A stretch of 64,000 nt of DNA from CAYMSO01 sp964393185 (GTDB taxonomy: Bacteria; Patescibacteriota; Dojkabacteria; J137): NCBI GenBank assembly GCA_964393185.1, contig CAYMSO010000008.1, positions 1 to 64,000 of the forward strand, read 5' to 3'. The notes under the pieces are model-generated. The model searched no databases. It worked only from the letters and a program-made list of their open reading frames with translations, and was not told the DNA's origin. Of this stretch, positions 8,211 through 15,846 are shown piece after piece. The position numbers were made by a program, and so were the translations under genes. Position 1 is the stretch's first letter, and each line of letters opens with the position of its first letter.

Positions 8211-8807
8211 TTATCTTGAGTACAACTCAATTATTAATCTTTCCTTAATTGAAGGATCAATTTCGTCTCTAGTTGGTACGGCAATCACCTTTCCGCCATT
8301 TTCTAATCTCGATAACCATTTCGGAACTACATGCGATCTTAAAGATTGTTGAATTTGTTTTACAATAGGTGATTTTTGAAATTTATCAGAAAATTCGATT
8401 TCGTCTCCTTCGTTCATAATTGTTGAAGGAGTTCTATGTTTCTTTCCATTTACCTTGATATGACCATGTGTTATGAATTGCCTTGCCTGTGTTCTAGTTT
8501 CTGCTAAGCCTAATTTGAATAATACATTATCTGCTCTTAACTCTAACAACTGAAGTAGCCTTGTGCTTGTGTTGCCTGTTGATTTAAGTGCCAATGTGTA
8601 GAATCTTCTGAATTGAGCTTCAGTCATCCCATAGGTTCTTTTTACTTTTTGTTTTTCTCTGAACTGAAAAGCATATTCCGATGATCGTTTCTTCAAAGTA
8701 GGAAACTGACCAGGTAATGTTGGTCTTCTTCTCCACTTTTCACCTGAGCCTAAGACTGTTGCCGACTCTCTTCTGTTTATTCTCCATTTTGGTCCTGTAT
8801 ATCTCAT
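8211..8807 (-). CDS. rpsD: Small subunit ribosomal protein S4 (uS4)
   Basis: 198 residues. The start MRYTGPKWRINRRES and the S4 RNA-binding domain (LLELRADNVLFKLGLAETRT; FITHGHIKVNGK) are clear. It is a primary 16S rRNA binding protein that nucleates 30S assembly. The N-terminal region has no Cys cluster (the C- form). It follows rpsK with a 22 bp gap and precedes rpoA. Confidence 0.96.
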   Translation of the reverse strand: MRYTGPKWRINRRESATVLGSGEKWRRRPTLPGQFPTLKKRSSEYAFQFREKQKVKRTYGMTEAQFRRFYTLALKSTGNTSTRLLQLLELRADNVLFKLGLAETRTQARQFITHGHIKVNGKKHRTPSTIMNEGDEIEFSDKFQKSPIVKQIQQSLRSHVVPKWLSRLENGGKVIAVPTRDEIDPSIKERLIIELYSR

Positions 8808-8829
8808 ATTTTAATATATTACTTTCTAA

Positions 8830-9246
8830 TTATTTTTTAGGTTGTCTTCTTGGCTTACACCCTCCATGAGGAATTGGTGTATGATCTGACAACAATGTAA
8901 TTTTGATACCTGCTGATCTAATACCTTTTATTGCAGCCTGCCTTCCTACTCCTATACCTGTAACAACAACTTCAGCTTCTCTAGCACCTAGATCACGTGC
9001 CTTTGATGCTGCATCTTCTCCAGCTCTGGTAGATGCATATGCGGTACTCTTTTTGCTTCCCTTAAAACCAACTGCCCCACAGCTGCTAGATGAGATCACG
9101 TTACCTTCGTAGTCAGAAGTACTTACTATTGTATTGTTATAAGTAGCTTTAACATGAATCAAAATTTTAGGTGGTGCGCTTTTCTTCTTTTTCTTTTTGG
9201 TCTGCACCTTTTTTGTTGATACTTGTTTTAAATCTTTTTTTGCCAT
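8830..9246 (-). CDS. rpsK: Small subunit ribosomal protein S11 (uS11)
   Basis: 138 residues with a lysine-rich N-terminal tail (KKVQTKKKKKKSAPP). The family core follows: HVKATYNNTIVSTSDYEGNV, GFKGSKKSTAYAS and the C-terminal DHTPIPHGGCKPRRQ. It is a platform protein of the 30S near the mRNA exit. It lies in the canonical rpsM-rpsK-rpsD order with a 19 bp gap to rpsM. Confidence 0.96.
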   Translation of the reverse strand: MAKKDLKQVSTKKVQTKKKKKKSAPPKILIHVKATYNNTIVSTSDYEGNVISSSSCGAVGFKGSKKSTAYASTRAGEDAASKARDLGAREAEVVVTGIGVGRQAAIKGIRSAGIKITLLSDHTPIPHGGCKPRRQPKK

Positions 9247-9265
9247 ATTAAATCAATATAGTTAA

Positions 9266-9649
9266 TTACTTTAGTCCTGCTTTAGGTTTTAATCCTCCAA
9301 CGGCTATAGATTTTCCTTTTCGTGTTCTGCAATTTGATCTGGTATTTTGACCTCGTACTGGTAAACCAGCCTTGTGTCTTAATCCTCTATAGGTTCTAAT
9401 TTCCTTTAGTCGTTTAATTGCTTGAAATACTCTTTGTTTTACTTGACCTTCTGTCGGAACATTTTTTTCTATATATTCGTATAACCTCTTAAGTTCTACA
9501 TCTGTTAATTCTTTTGCTCTTTTTTCTGGATCAACATTTGTAGCATTCAATATATCCAAAGCTGTTTTTCTACCTATTCCATAAATGTAGGTAAGCGCGA
9601 TTTTTGCTTTTTTTTCGTTTGGTATCTCAACTCCCACTATTCTGGCCAT
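9266..9649 (-). CDS. rpsM: Small subunit ribosomal protein S13 (uS13)
   Basis: 127 residues. ARIVGVEIPNEKKAKIALTY, IYGIGRKTALDIL and RGLRHKAGLPVRGQNT are the uS13 hallmarks. It is a 30S head protein touching the P-site tRNA and the 50S bridge. The short end GGLKPKAGLK replaces the usual basic tail. It is downstream of rpmJ by 67 bp and starts the rpsM-rpsK-rpsD-rpoA run. Confidence 0.95.
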   Translation of the reverse strand: MARIVGVEIPNEKKAKIALTYIYGIGRKTALDILNATNVDPEKRAKELTDVELKRLYEYIEKNVPTEGQVKQRVFQAIKRLKEIRTYRGLRHKAGLPVRGQNTRSNCRTRKGKSIAVGGLKPKAGLK

Positions 9650-9716
9650 ATATTTTCGTTAAAAAAATTTGTCTTAAGATTATAGCATCTGGCTATAAAA
9701 ATGTTTATTAAATAAA

Positions 9717-9872
9717 TTATCCCTGCTTTTGCTTATGTCTTGGATTTGTTTTGCAATAAACGTAATAAACTGGTTTTATTTTTATTTTTCCATTAGGCGT
9801 TGTTACCTTTTTTCTTCTCTTAACAATGTAGCAACCATTACATCTCTTTTTTAAACTTGCTTTTGCTTTCAT
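9717..9872 (-). CDS. rpmJ: Large subunit ribosomal protein L36 (bL36) with internal insertion
   Basis: A 51-residue protein between rpsM and infA. The start [20 protein letters not shown] and the end [13 protein letters not shown] match bL36, which normally has about 37 residues. The zinc ligands are conserved as CNGC, a later Cys and a His (CxxC...C...H). About 14 extra residues (around [13 protein letters not shown]) sit between the CxxC and the third Cys. ATG start at 9872, TAA stop. bL36 binds 23S rRNA in the 50S. The position between infA and rpsM is the classic one. Confidence 0.9.
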   Translation of the reverse strand: MKAKASLKKRCNGCYIVKRRKKVTTPNGKIKIKPVYYVYCKTNPRHKQKQG

Positions 9873-9928
9873 AGTATTTAAATTTCAAGGAGTATTTATA
9901 TCAAATTTATTTATTTTCGTAAACAGAA

Positions 9929-10216
9929 TTATTTCTTCGGCCTTCTTGGAGGGCCTCCTTCTGTTTTACGCTTGGTAAGTCTGTATACTATTCTACCTAC
10001 ATTAATATCATATAGGGAAATTTCTACTCTTACTTGATCTCCTTTTACTAACTGAATAAAGTTTGTCCGCATTTTGCCCGAAACATAACATTTCACAAAA
10101 TGCTTTAATCCTTTAAAATCAACTTCTACATTATACTCCAAGCCTGGCAGAATATCTACAATAGTCCCCTCTACTACAACTGTTTTATTATCTACGCTCT
10201 TATTATTTTGATTCAT
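9929..10216 (-). CDS. infA: Translation initiation factor IF-1
   Basis: 95 residues. An S1/OB fold with VEGTIVDILPGLEYNVEVDF, YVSGKMRTNFIQLVKGDQV and EISLYDINVGRIVYR, all typical of IF-1, which occupies the ribosomal A site during initiation. There are about 12 extra residues at the N-terminus and a basic C-terminal tail (KRKTEGGPPRRPKK); the usual length is 72. It is the first gene of the ribosomal operon, with its promoter just upstream. No Shine-Dalgarno is seen before the ATG. Confidence 0.95.
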   Translation of the reverse strand: MNQNNKSVDNKTVVVEGTIVDILPGLEYNVEVDFKGLKHFVKCYVSGKMRTNFIQLVKGDQVRVEISLYDINVGRIVYRLTKRKTEGGPPRRPKK

Positions 10217-10238
10217 TAAGGGTTAACTCGACCGAGTA

Positions 10239-10267
10239 ATGATAGCAAATCAATTACTTATTATCAA
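10239..10267 (-). promoter_or_regulatory. Promoter of the infA-rpsI ribosomal operon
   Basis: Read on the minus strand, the -35 box is TTGATA (10267-10262), a 17-nt spacer follows, and the -10 box is TATCAT (10244-10239). The predicted start gives a leader of roughly 15-20 nt before infA. The -35 box overlaps the stop codon of the upstream surface-protein gene. The spacing and near-consensus boxes support a sigma-70 type promoter; activity is inferred. Confidence 0.65.
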
Positions 10268-11118
10268 TTATGTTTTTTCTTTTTTAGATTTTTGCTATTG
10301 ACGTATAGAGTGGATCCAAGGACAATCATAATTGTACCTATTATAAATGGTGCATAAGACACAATATCGTCTGCAATTGCCGTTTTGGGTATACTAGATG
10401 CATTGGTACCTGTTACATTACTATTTCCTGTGTATATACCAGTATTCGTTCCTGTATTTCCTGTATTCGTGCCAGTATTTGTACCAGTGTTATTTCCTGT
10501 GTTGCTCCCGGTATTTGATCCTGTGTTATTTCCAGTATTGCCTCCAGTATCAGTCCCAACCTGTTGGGTAGAAATCTGAATAGTTAATTCATTAGAATTA
10601 TATTGCAAACCAACACCCGCTGTCCTAACTAATTGTGTTCCATTTATATCTGTTATGACTTTTATTGGCGTAGTTCCAGGTGATTGAGATTGAAATTCAA
10701 TTTCTACAACATTGGTATTTACTGCTAGAGTTTGTCCAGATGGCGCAATTGCTCTGTATCTAAATCGACCTACAGAATCTATCTGATTATCTGTTGATGG
10801 ATCGGGAATACTAAACACTGTGTCTAGCTTTGTAGCCTGAATACCAGTTACTGTATTATCAGCATCTATTGCCTGTAACTTTGAAGGATCAAAATCAACT
10901 ACGATTCTGTATTCACTAATCTGGATTTGATTGGTTTTGATTTCGATTCTAACTTTAAATCTTTCTCCGTTTGCTACAGATGTTTTTGTTGACGAAAGAA
11001 GTACGCTTGCATTGACCGTACTAGACCCACCTCCTTCGATTGGACCAAAAGTTGGTTGGGCAATACTATCTGCCTGAGCACTTACTTTAGGAATTAAGAT
11101 ATCTATTAAATTCGCCAT
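10264..11118 (-). CDS. Cohesin-like surface protein with NTG repeats and a possible sorting tail
   Basis: 284 residues. Residues about 33-170 form a beta-rich domain with YRIVVDFDPSKLQAID and VVEIEFQSQSPGTTPIKV, the pattern of cohesin or carbohydrate-binding-like modules. Next comes a Gly-Asn-Thr repeat (about 190-232, units such as GNNTGSNTG and GTNTG), a likely wall-spanning stalk. The end has SSIPKTA, one hydrophobic segment (YAPFIIGTIMIVLGSTLYV) and KNLKKKKHN, the layout of a sortase sorting signal with IPKTA in place of LPxTG. The N-terminus is odd: MANLIDILIPKVSAQA has an AxA-like end but almost no hydrophobic core. A stop lies directly upstream, so no longer form exists in this frame. 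Confidence 0.65.
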   Translation of the reverse strand: MANLIDILIPKVSAQADSIAQPTFGPIEGGGSSTVNASVLLSSTKTSVANGERFKVRIEIKTNQIQISEYRIVVDFDPSKLQAIDADNTVTGIQATKLDTVFSIPDPSTDNQIDSVGRFRYRAIAPSGQTLAVNTNVVEIEFQSQSPGTTPIKVITDINGTQLVRTAGVGLQYNSNELTIQISTQQVGTDTGGNTGNNTGSNTGSNTGNNTGTNTGTNTGNTGTNTGIYTGNSNVTGTNASSIPKTAIADDIVSYAPFIIGTIMIVLGSTLYVNSKNLKKKKHN

Positions 11119-11331
11119 TTATCAATCATAAATCTTCAGTAACAGTATATCAATTAATTTACGCTAAACGTAGTGAGTGGCGTATTCTTAGTTTTAGGTT
11201 ATTAGTTTATTGAGTTATTCCGAAATGAAACTCCGACCTTGTACCTCTTGCTTTGTCTTTAAATTAAGGATGACGGACCACCACTCATCGAATCTGAAAA
11301 GTGTTAAACTGTTGTGAGTAAAATTATAAAC

Positions 11332-12195
11332 ATGAAATATAAGGTCTCTGTTGTAATAGTTACTTGGAATAACGAAAAAGATATAGAAGAATGCTTAAAC
11401 AGTGTTCTTGATCAAGATTTCGATAACTACAACGTGATTGTATTCGACAATGCATCAACAGACAAAACGTTTGAAATTGTTAATGATTTTAAAAACAAAT
11501 ATACAAGACTAGAAGTTATGTCTTCTCCTGTTAATCTTTACTTAACCGGTGGGAATAATCGGGCAATGCAATATGCTATAGATAACTTTTCGCCTGACTA
11601 TATTCTTTGTCTAAATCCAGATACTTATGTAGAACCAAACTTATTAAGTTCACTTTTAAGAGTAATAGAATCTGATAGTGAAATTGCTGCGGTAGGACCC
11701 AAAATAAAATTCTGGAGCAACAAGAATGAAGGTTTGATCAATTCGGTTGGTCTTATTTATGATGGATTTATGCAGGCTTACGACCGAGGTTTGATGGAAG
11801 AAGACAAGGGGCAGTACGATAAGACCGAAGAAGTCTTCGCCGTATCGGGCACCTGCGTACTTTATCGACGCTTGGCACTAGACAAAGTAGGACTATACTA
11901 CGAACCTATCAAAATGTATTTAGATGAAGTTGAACTTGCTATTCGAATTCGGAAAGCTGGATATAAAATAATGTATGTTCCGGATACAACCGTTGGACAC
12001 AAATATATGCAATCTACCGATCAGAACAAATTATTGTTTGTTAAAAAGCAACAGACGAAAGCTTGGCTGTTAATTGCACTTAGACATTATCCACTAAAAA
12101 GTAAGCTTGCAATGATCAAAAAGTATTTGTCGTTTAAGTTTATGGGATTAATTAAACAAAACAAAGTAACTAAAAGTCGCCAACAATTTGGATAG
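11332..12195 (+). CDS. Glycosyltransferase family 2, rhamnosyltransferase-like
   Basis: 287 residues from the ATG at 11332; a GTG six codons upstream is possible. The GT-A fold is evident: YKVSVVIVTWNNEKDIEECL at the start, VIVFDNASTDKT, and ILCLNPDTYVEPNL with the metal-binding region as NPD. The acceptor half has MYLDEVELAIRIRKAGYKI, typical of rhamnosyl or related transferases (the DE(V)E(L) motif). It probably acts at the inner membrane on a glycan lipid. It is isolated from the main cluster, with unrelated neighbours on both sides. Confidence 0.85.
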   Translation: MKYKVSVVIVTWNNEKDIEECLNSVLDQDFDNYNVIVFDNASTDKTFEIVNDFKNKYTRLEVMSSPVNLYLTGGNNRAMQYAIDNFSPDYILCLNPDTYVEPNLLSSLLRVIESDSEIAAVGPKIKFWSNKNEGLINSVGLIYDGFMQAYDRGLMEEDKGQYDKTEEVFAVSGTCVLYRRLALDKVGLYYEPIKMYLDEVELAIRIRKAGYKIMYVPDTTVGHKYMQSTDQNKLLFVKKQQTKAWLLIALRHYPLKSKLAMIKKYLSFKFMGLIKQNKVTKSRQQFG

Positions 12196-12284
12196 TAAAT
12201 ACCTACAATGCGATAAAAATTTTGGTTGCCAGACAATTAGAAATGGGTATAGAATAGCAACAATCTAATTCTTATACTAAATTT

Positions 12285-12560
12285 ATGAGTAATACATTTT
12301 ATGGTGCAGTCGGAGCAACAAGCTTTACAAGTCGTGACAGTACAGCACGATATGATGCTCCAATGGATGTACAAGATGATATAACAGATTATATAAGACC
12401 AGAAAGCCTTGAGGAAGTTAGAGCTTTAGAAAAAATTAAATTATTTGCTCAATCTCAAGGCTTAGACTTAACTCCAGAAGTACAAAGAAGCCTCTTTTTT
12501 GAATACTGTAGAACAGGTCAAATTGGCAATAATGGAGTAAATAATCAAGCCGAATCATAA
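12285..12560 (+). CDS. Small hypothetical protein
   Basis: 91 residues, not recognised. The first 35 residues are Ser/Thr/Ala rich and look disordered. Residues 37-80 (RPESLEEVRALEKIKLFAQS, then LDLTPEVQRSLFFEY) look like a small helical domain. No signal peptide or membrane segment is seen. It has an ATG start and an AT-rich leader with a possible TATACT box about 15 bp upstream. It lies directly before the T-box leader. Real gene status is supported by orientation and composition only. Confidence 0.45.
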   Translation: MSNTFYGAVGATSFTSRDSTARYDAPMDVQDDITDYIRPESLEEVRALEKIKLFAQSQGLDLTPEVQRSLFFEYCRTGQIGNNGVNNQAES

Positions 12561-12582
12561 TTATTGCTCACAAGAAATCTCG

Positions 12583-12611
12583 TTGACACAGCTTATTTTA
12601 AGTTGAGATAA
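12583..12611 (+). promoter_or_regulatory. Promoter of the T-box/tyrA/tyrS unit
   Basis: A perfect -35 box TTGACA lies at 12583-12588. Seventeen nucleotides later is AGATAA (12606-12611), a weak -10 match within GAGATAACT. The predicted transcript start near 12618 gives a leader of about 255 nt containing the T-box. The -35 is clear and the -10 tentative. Confidence 0.5.
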
Positions 12612-12617
12612 CTATTG

Positions 12618-12853
12618 AGCTTTAAACCACAAGCCATTGCCAGCCTAAAAAACTTGAGGTAAAATTCTTAAAAGCATTGACGGAAGCAATAGGTTTAAAA
12701 GTGAAAAGTAGAAAGCATGGCGGTTGCTGCGAGCCTTGCCACTAATTAAACTAAACTACACTTTCTGAGCTTAAAACTTGAATAACGAGTGTCCTCCAAA
12801 CCTACAGCGTAAGAGGAAATTGAGGTGGTACCGCTGGCAAAATCCCAGTCCTC
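12618..12853 (+). ncRNA. T-box riboswitch, predicted tyrosine-specific
   Basis: The T-box element is at 12824-12834 (GGTGGTACCGC), the conserved core that holds the uncharged tRNA acceptor end; its TGGT would pair with ACCA, fitting the A discriminator of tRNA-Tyr. The antiterminator-type helix pairs GAGGA (12813-12817) with TCCTC (12849-12853). An upstream TCCTC (12792-12796) can pair with the same GAGGA, giving a mutually exclusive fold. A candidate Stem I pairs AGAAAG (12710-12715) with CTTTCT (12761-12766), and its 3' side carries the codon TAC at 12757-12759 followed by A, the expected tyrosine specifier. A further helix TTTAAACC (12621-12628) with GGTTTAAA (12692-12699) lies 5'. No U-run terminator follows, so control of translation is more likely than attenuation. 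The genes below, tyrA and tyrS, agree with tyrosine. Confidence 0.85.
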
Positions 12854-12874
12854 AGTTAACAAATTAGTTAATTG

Positions 12875-13657
12875 ATGGATATGAAAAAAATCACAATTGG
12901 AATTATAGGCAATGGTAGGTTTGGAAAGCTTCTATTAAATACTTTTAAAAATCATTTAGAGAATTCAAAGGTATTAGCCTACTCCCGCAGAGAAATTCCT
13001 GATCAAAAAATTTTCTTCGAACTTAGGGATGTAGCTTCTTGTGATATCGTGATTCCCACAGTTCCAATCTCAGTTTTTGAAGATACTATTAAAAACATTT
13101 CCAAGTTTCTAAAACCTGGTAGTTTAATTGTTGATGTGTGTTCTGTATCTATACACCCGGCAAATGTTCTTTTAGAAAATCTACAAGGAGATATAGACAT
13201 TTTGTCTACCCATCCTATGTTTGGGCCCGACAGCACCGAAAACGGCAAAAACTTTAAAGGTCTAAAATTCATTTTTAAAGAGCTAAGAATTAGAAATCAC
13301 CGGCCTACCGGAGTGTTTAGCACGCAGGCAGATGAATTAAGTAAAATATTTTTAAACTTCTGGAAAGAACTTGGTTGTGATATGGTTGAGCTTTCGCCGG
13401 AAGATCATGACAAACAAGCTGCATATACACATGCGTTTGCTTTTCTGATAGGTAGGATAGGAATATTAATGAATGTAAGAAAAAATAATATTTCTACCAA
13501 AGGCTTTGAGGGACTTTTGTATAATCAATTAGCTGTAGAAAACGATACCTCGCAGCTTTTTGATGATATGATGAAATATAATCCTTACGTAAAGGAAATG
13601 ATTCGTGATTTTGATAGAAGTTTTAGTACAATAAAGAATAAAATCAATAATAATTAG
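12875..13657 (+). CDS. tyrA: Prephenate/arogenate dehydrogenase (TyrA)
   Basis: About 260 residues. The NAD(P)-binding Rossmann start is ITIGIIGNGRFGKLLLNTF (GxGxxG). The later segments VDVCSVSIHPANVL and ILSTHPMFGPDS are diagnostic of TyrA, closest in pattern to plant-type arogenate dehydrogenases (THPMFGP). The enzyme oxidises prephenate or arogenate on the last steps to tyrosine. There is no ACT or chorismate-mutase domain. The start is ATG 12875 or 12881; a TTG at 12872 is unlikely. It lies 22 bp behind the T-box and 16 bp before tyrS, so it is co-regulated by tRNA-Tyr charging. No other aromatic pathway gene is in the window. Confidence 0.85.
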   Translation: MDMKKITIGIIGNGRFGKLLLNTFKNHLENSKVLAYSRREIPDQKIFFELRDVASCDIVIPTVPISVFEDTIKNISKFLKPGSLIVDVCSVSIHPANVLLENLQGDIDILSTHPMFGPDSTENGKNFKGLKFIFKELRIRNHRPTGVFSTQADELSKIFLNFWKELGCDMVELSPEDHDKQAAYTHAFAFLIGRIGILMNVRKNNISTKGFEGLLYNQLAVENDTSQLFDDMMKYNPYVKEMIRDFDRSFSTIKNKINNN

Positions 13658-13673
13658 TAATTAATATATAAAA

Positions 13674-15503
13674 ATGGAATTAACAAAACAAAAAATTTTA
13701 GAGCTTGTAGCTCAGATCAAAATAGCCAAAATTCTTTCGTTAGAAAAGCACCCCAATGCTGATAGATTGCTAATTGTTCAAATAGACGATGGTGAATCAA
13801 GAAAACAAATTGTGACAGGAGCTAATAACTTTAAGGAAGGGGACTTTGTACCTTATCTTGGTGAGGGCAAAATAGTCCCTGGTTTTTTAATTTTTGAAAA
13901 TCAAGAGATTATCTTACAAAAAAAGCCTCTAAGAGGTATAGATTCCGAAGGGATGATTTTGGCAGAAGACGAGATTGGGCTGGGACATGATCATGAAGGA
14001 ATCATGATTATCAAGCCCGAAATTCTAAATTCGAAGCTGCAAGATGATGAAATTTTAGGAAAGTCTCTGATCCAGGTAATGAATTCTGATAAATTAAATG
14101 TGATTTTTAGAAATGCTGGGATTGTTGAAGTTAGTGCTGAGCTACAAAAAAGAATAGATTTGATTATGTCTATTGGAAGCTCTGAAACCGGAGGCGAAGT
14201 TATCGGAGCTGAAGATTTACCAAAAATTTTAACTTCGGGCGAGACTCTTTATACATATGATGGCTTTGAGCCTTCAGGCCAAATGCATATTGCACAGGGA
14301 GTTATTAGAGCTATTAATACAAATAAAATGATTGAAGCTGGATTTATCTTTAGAATGTGGGTTGCCGACTGGTTTGGTTACTTAAACAACAAAATGGGAG
14401 GTGATATGGAAAGGATTAAGAAGGTGGGTAAATATTTTATAGAGATTTGGAAAGCTGTGGGAATGAATTTGGACAAAACCGAATTTCTATGGACGAGTGA
14501 TTTTATAAGTCAAAAAGAATACTGGGAATTAGTTATGAAAGTTACAAAAAGCTCTAGCCTACGAAGAGTCTTAAAGACTGTCGAAATTATGGGACGGACA
14601 GAAACTGATGAACTGACAGCTGCACACATGCTCTACCCTTGCATGCAAGTTGCCGATATATTCCATGTGATGAAGTGCCAGGTAACAGAGCTTGGAATGG
14701 ATCAGAGAAAAATTAATATGTTGGCTCGCGAAGTGGGTCCTGAATTAGGTTTTTGGAAACCAGTTATTGTTAGCCACGGGATGCTGCAGGGGCTACAAAA
14801 ACCCATGGGTAATAAAATTAGAACTAAAATTATTTTAGATAAAAATAATCCATCGACAAATTTTCAGAATGCTTCATTTGAACTAGTTGAGGCAAATGGT
14901 GAAGTAAGGATGAAAACTAAAGATAATTACTCCGGAAGCGAGGCTATTTTATCTGTTGATTCAATTCCTCAACTTCCATTCACAGTTTGTGGATCTACAA
15001 TTGAAGACTGGAAATCGGATAATAATTCAATAGTATTGACTGTCAGCAGATATGATATTGATCCAGTAGAAAGAACTATTTCGATGAAGATGAGCAAATC
15101 GAAGCCAGATACTGCAATTTTTATGACAGATTCGGAAGAAGATGTGAAAAGAAAAATAATAAAAGCATACTGTCCTGAAGGAATTGCAGAGGACAATCCT
15201 ATATTGGACTACTGTAAACAAATTATTTTCCAAGCACACTTTTTGTTGAGAGAAAAACCTCTTTTGCAAAATGGCAAGTTTGTAGTTGAACGTGATGATA
15301 AATTTGGTGGAACTGTAGAATATTCTAGCTACGAAGAAGTAAGAAAAGACTTTGTCGAGAAAAAACTTTTCCCACTAGATCTAAAAAACGCAGTGATTAA
15401 ATATCTAAATGAGTTATTAAGACCTGTGCGTGAACACTTTACCAACAACGAAGAAGCAAAAAAGTTATTGGAGGAAGTTAAGAGTTTTCAGGTAACAAGA
15501 TGA
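13674..15503 (+). CDS. tyrS: Tyrosyl-tRNA synthetase, archaeal/eukaryotic type, with N-terminal EMAP-like domain
   Basis: 609 residues. Residues 10-115 form a tRNA-binding OB fold of the EMAP-II/Trbp111 type (AKILSLEKHPNADRLLIVQI; GANNF; LRGIDSEGMILA). The catalytic domain starts near 190 with YDGFEPSGQMHIAQG, the HIGH-equivalent. HMLYPCMQVADIF and LGMDQRKINMLARE (about 319-353) match archaeal and eukaryotic TyrRS rather than the bacterial form. KMSKSKPDTAIFM (from 472) is the second signature. An extra segment of some 85 residues (about 385-470) lies just before KMSKS. The enzyme charges tRNA-Tyr in the cytoplasm. TrpRS is an alternative of the same class but is less consistent with the motifs, the T-box codon and tyrA. 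Confidence 0.88.
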   Translation: MELTKQKILELVAQIKIAKILSLEKHPNADRLLIVQIDDGESRKQIVTGANNFKEGDFVPYLGEGKIVPGFLIFENQEIILQKKPLRGIDSEGMILAEDEIGLGHDHEGIMIIKPEILNSKLQDDEILGKSLIQVMNSDKLNVIFRNAGIVEVSAELQKRIDLIMSIGSSETGGEVIGAEDLPKILTSGETLYTYDGFEPSGQMHIAQGVIRAINTNKMIEAGFIFRMWVADWFGYLNNKMGGDMERIKKVGKYFIEIWKAVGMNLDKTEFLWTSDFISQKEYWELVMKVTKSSSLRRVLKTVEIMGRTETDELTAAHMLYPCMQVADIFHVMKCQVTELGMDQRKINMLAREVGPELGFWKPVIVSHGMLQGLQKPMGNKIRTKIILDKNNPSTNFQNASFELVEANGEVRMKTKDNYSGSEAILSVDSIPQLPFTVCGSTIEDWKSDNNSIVLTVSRYDIDPVERTISMKMSKSKPDTAIFMTDSEEDVKRKIIKAYCPEGIAEDNPILDYCKQIIFQAHFLLREKPLLQNGKFVVERDDKFGGTVEYSSYEEVRKDFVEKKLFPLDLKNAVIKYLNELLRPVREHFTNNEEAKKLLEEVKSFQVTR

Positions 15504-15507
15504 TTTT

Positions 15508-15562
15508 AATGTATATACATTATTGACACAGAGTAAGTATTAAAATATAATGTATATGCATT
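15508..15562 (+). promoter_or_regulatory. Consensus promoter with two flanking operators for the toxin-antitoxin pair
   Basis: TTGACA (15523-15528), a 17-nt spacer and TATAAT (15546-15551) form a perfect sigma-70 promoter. A 14-bp palindrome AATGTATATACATT (15508-15521) ends just before the -35. A near-copy, AATGTATATGCATT (15549-15562), overlaps the -10 box. The centres are 41 bp apart, about four helical turns. This fits autorepression by the antitoxin. The sequences are seen directly; the repressor is inferred. Confidence 0.75.
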
Positions 15563-15573
15563 AGGCAAAAACT

Positions 15574-15840
15574 ATGGCGAACAAATATACAACCTTATCT
15601 ATAAAAATAGAAACATATGAAATGCTTAAAGATCTCTCAATTAAGCTAGATGTCCCTATTGTTAAGGTCCTAGAAATCAGTGTTAGCAAATACGCTTCAA
15701 ATAGAATAGCTGGTAAAAAAAGTGAGTTTTGGAGAAAATGGGATGAAATAGTAGATAAACTTAATCTTCCCGAAAAGAATATGACATTAAAGGATCTTAA
15801 AATTGAAGATGCATATTTGGATGATGATTTGTTAGGTTAG
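15574..15840 (+). CDS. Antitoxin, ribbon-helix-helix-like (VapB type)
   Basis: 88 residues. The N-terminal strand and helices (YTTLSIKIETYEMLKDLSIK, then VPIVKVLEISVSKYA) fit a ribbon-helix-helix DNA-binding module. The acidic C-terminal half ending KIEDAYLDDDLLG is the usual toxin-binding tail. It lies 6 bp before a PIN-domain toxin and 16-25 bp after a consensus promoter flanked by palindromes. Function inferred: neutralises the toxin and represses the promoter. The RHH assignment is by pattern and moderate. Confidence 0.7.
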   Translation: MANKYTTLSIKIETYEMLKDLSIKLDVPIVKVLEISVSKYASNRIAGKKSEFWRKWDEIVDKLNLPEKNMTLKDLKIEDAYLDDDLLG

Positions 15841-15846
15841 TAAAAA

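Noticed and set aside
10385..10579. 64-codon plus-strand frame with Val-Pro-Phe repeats
   Set aside because: It is the reverse of the Asn-Thr-Gly repeat of the surface protein and has no independent support.
11119..11331. Possible structured RNA before the glycosyltransferase gene
   Set aside because: Only short, unconvincing pairings such as ACGC with GCGT are visible; nothing is strong enough to report.
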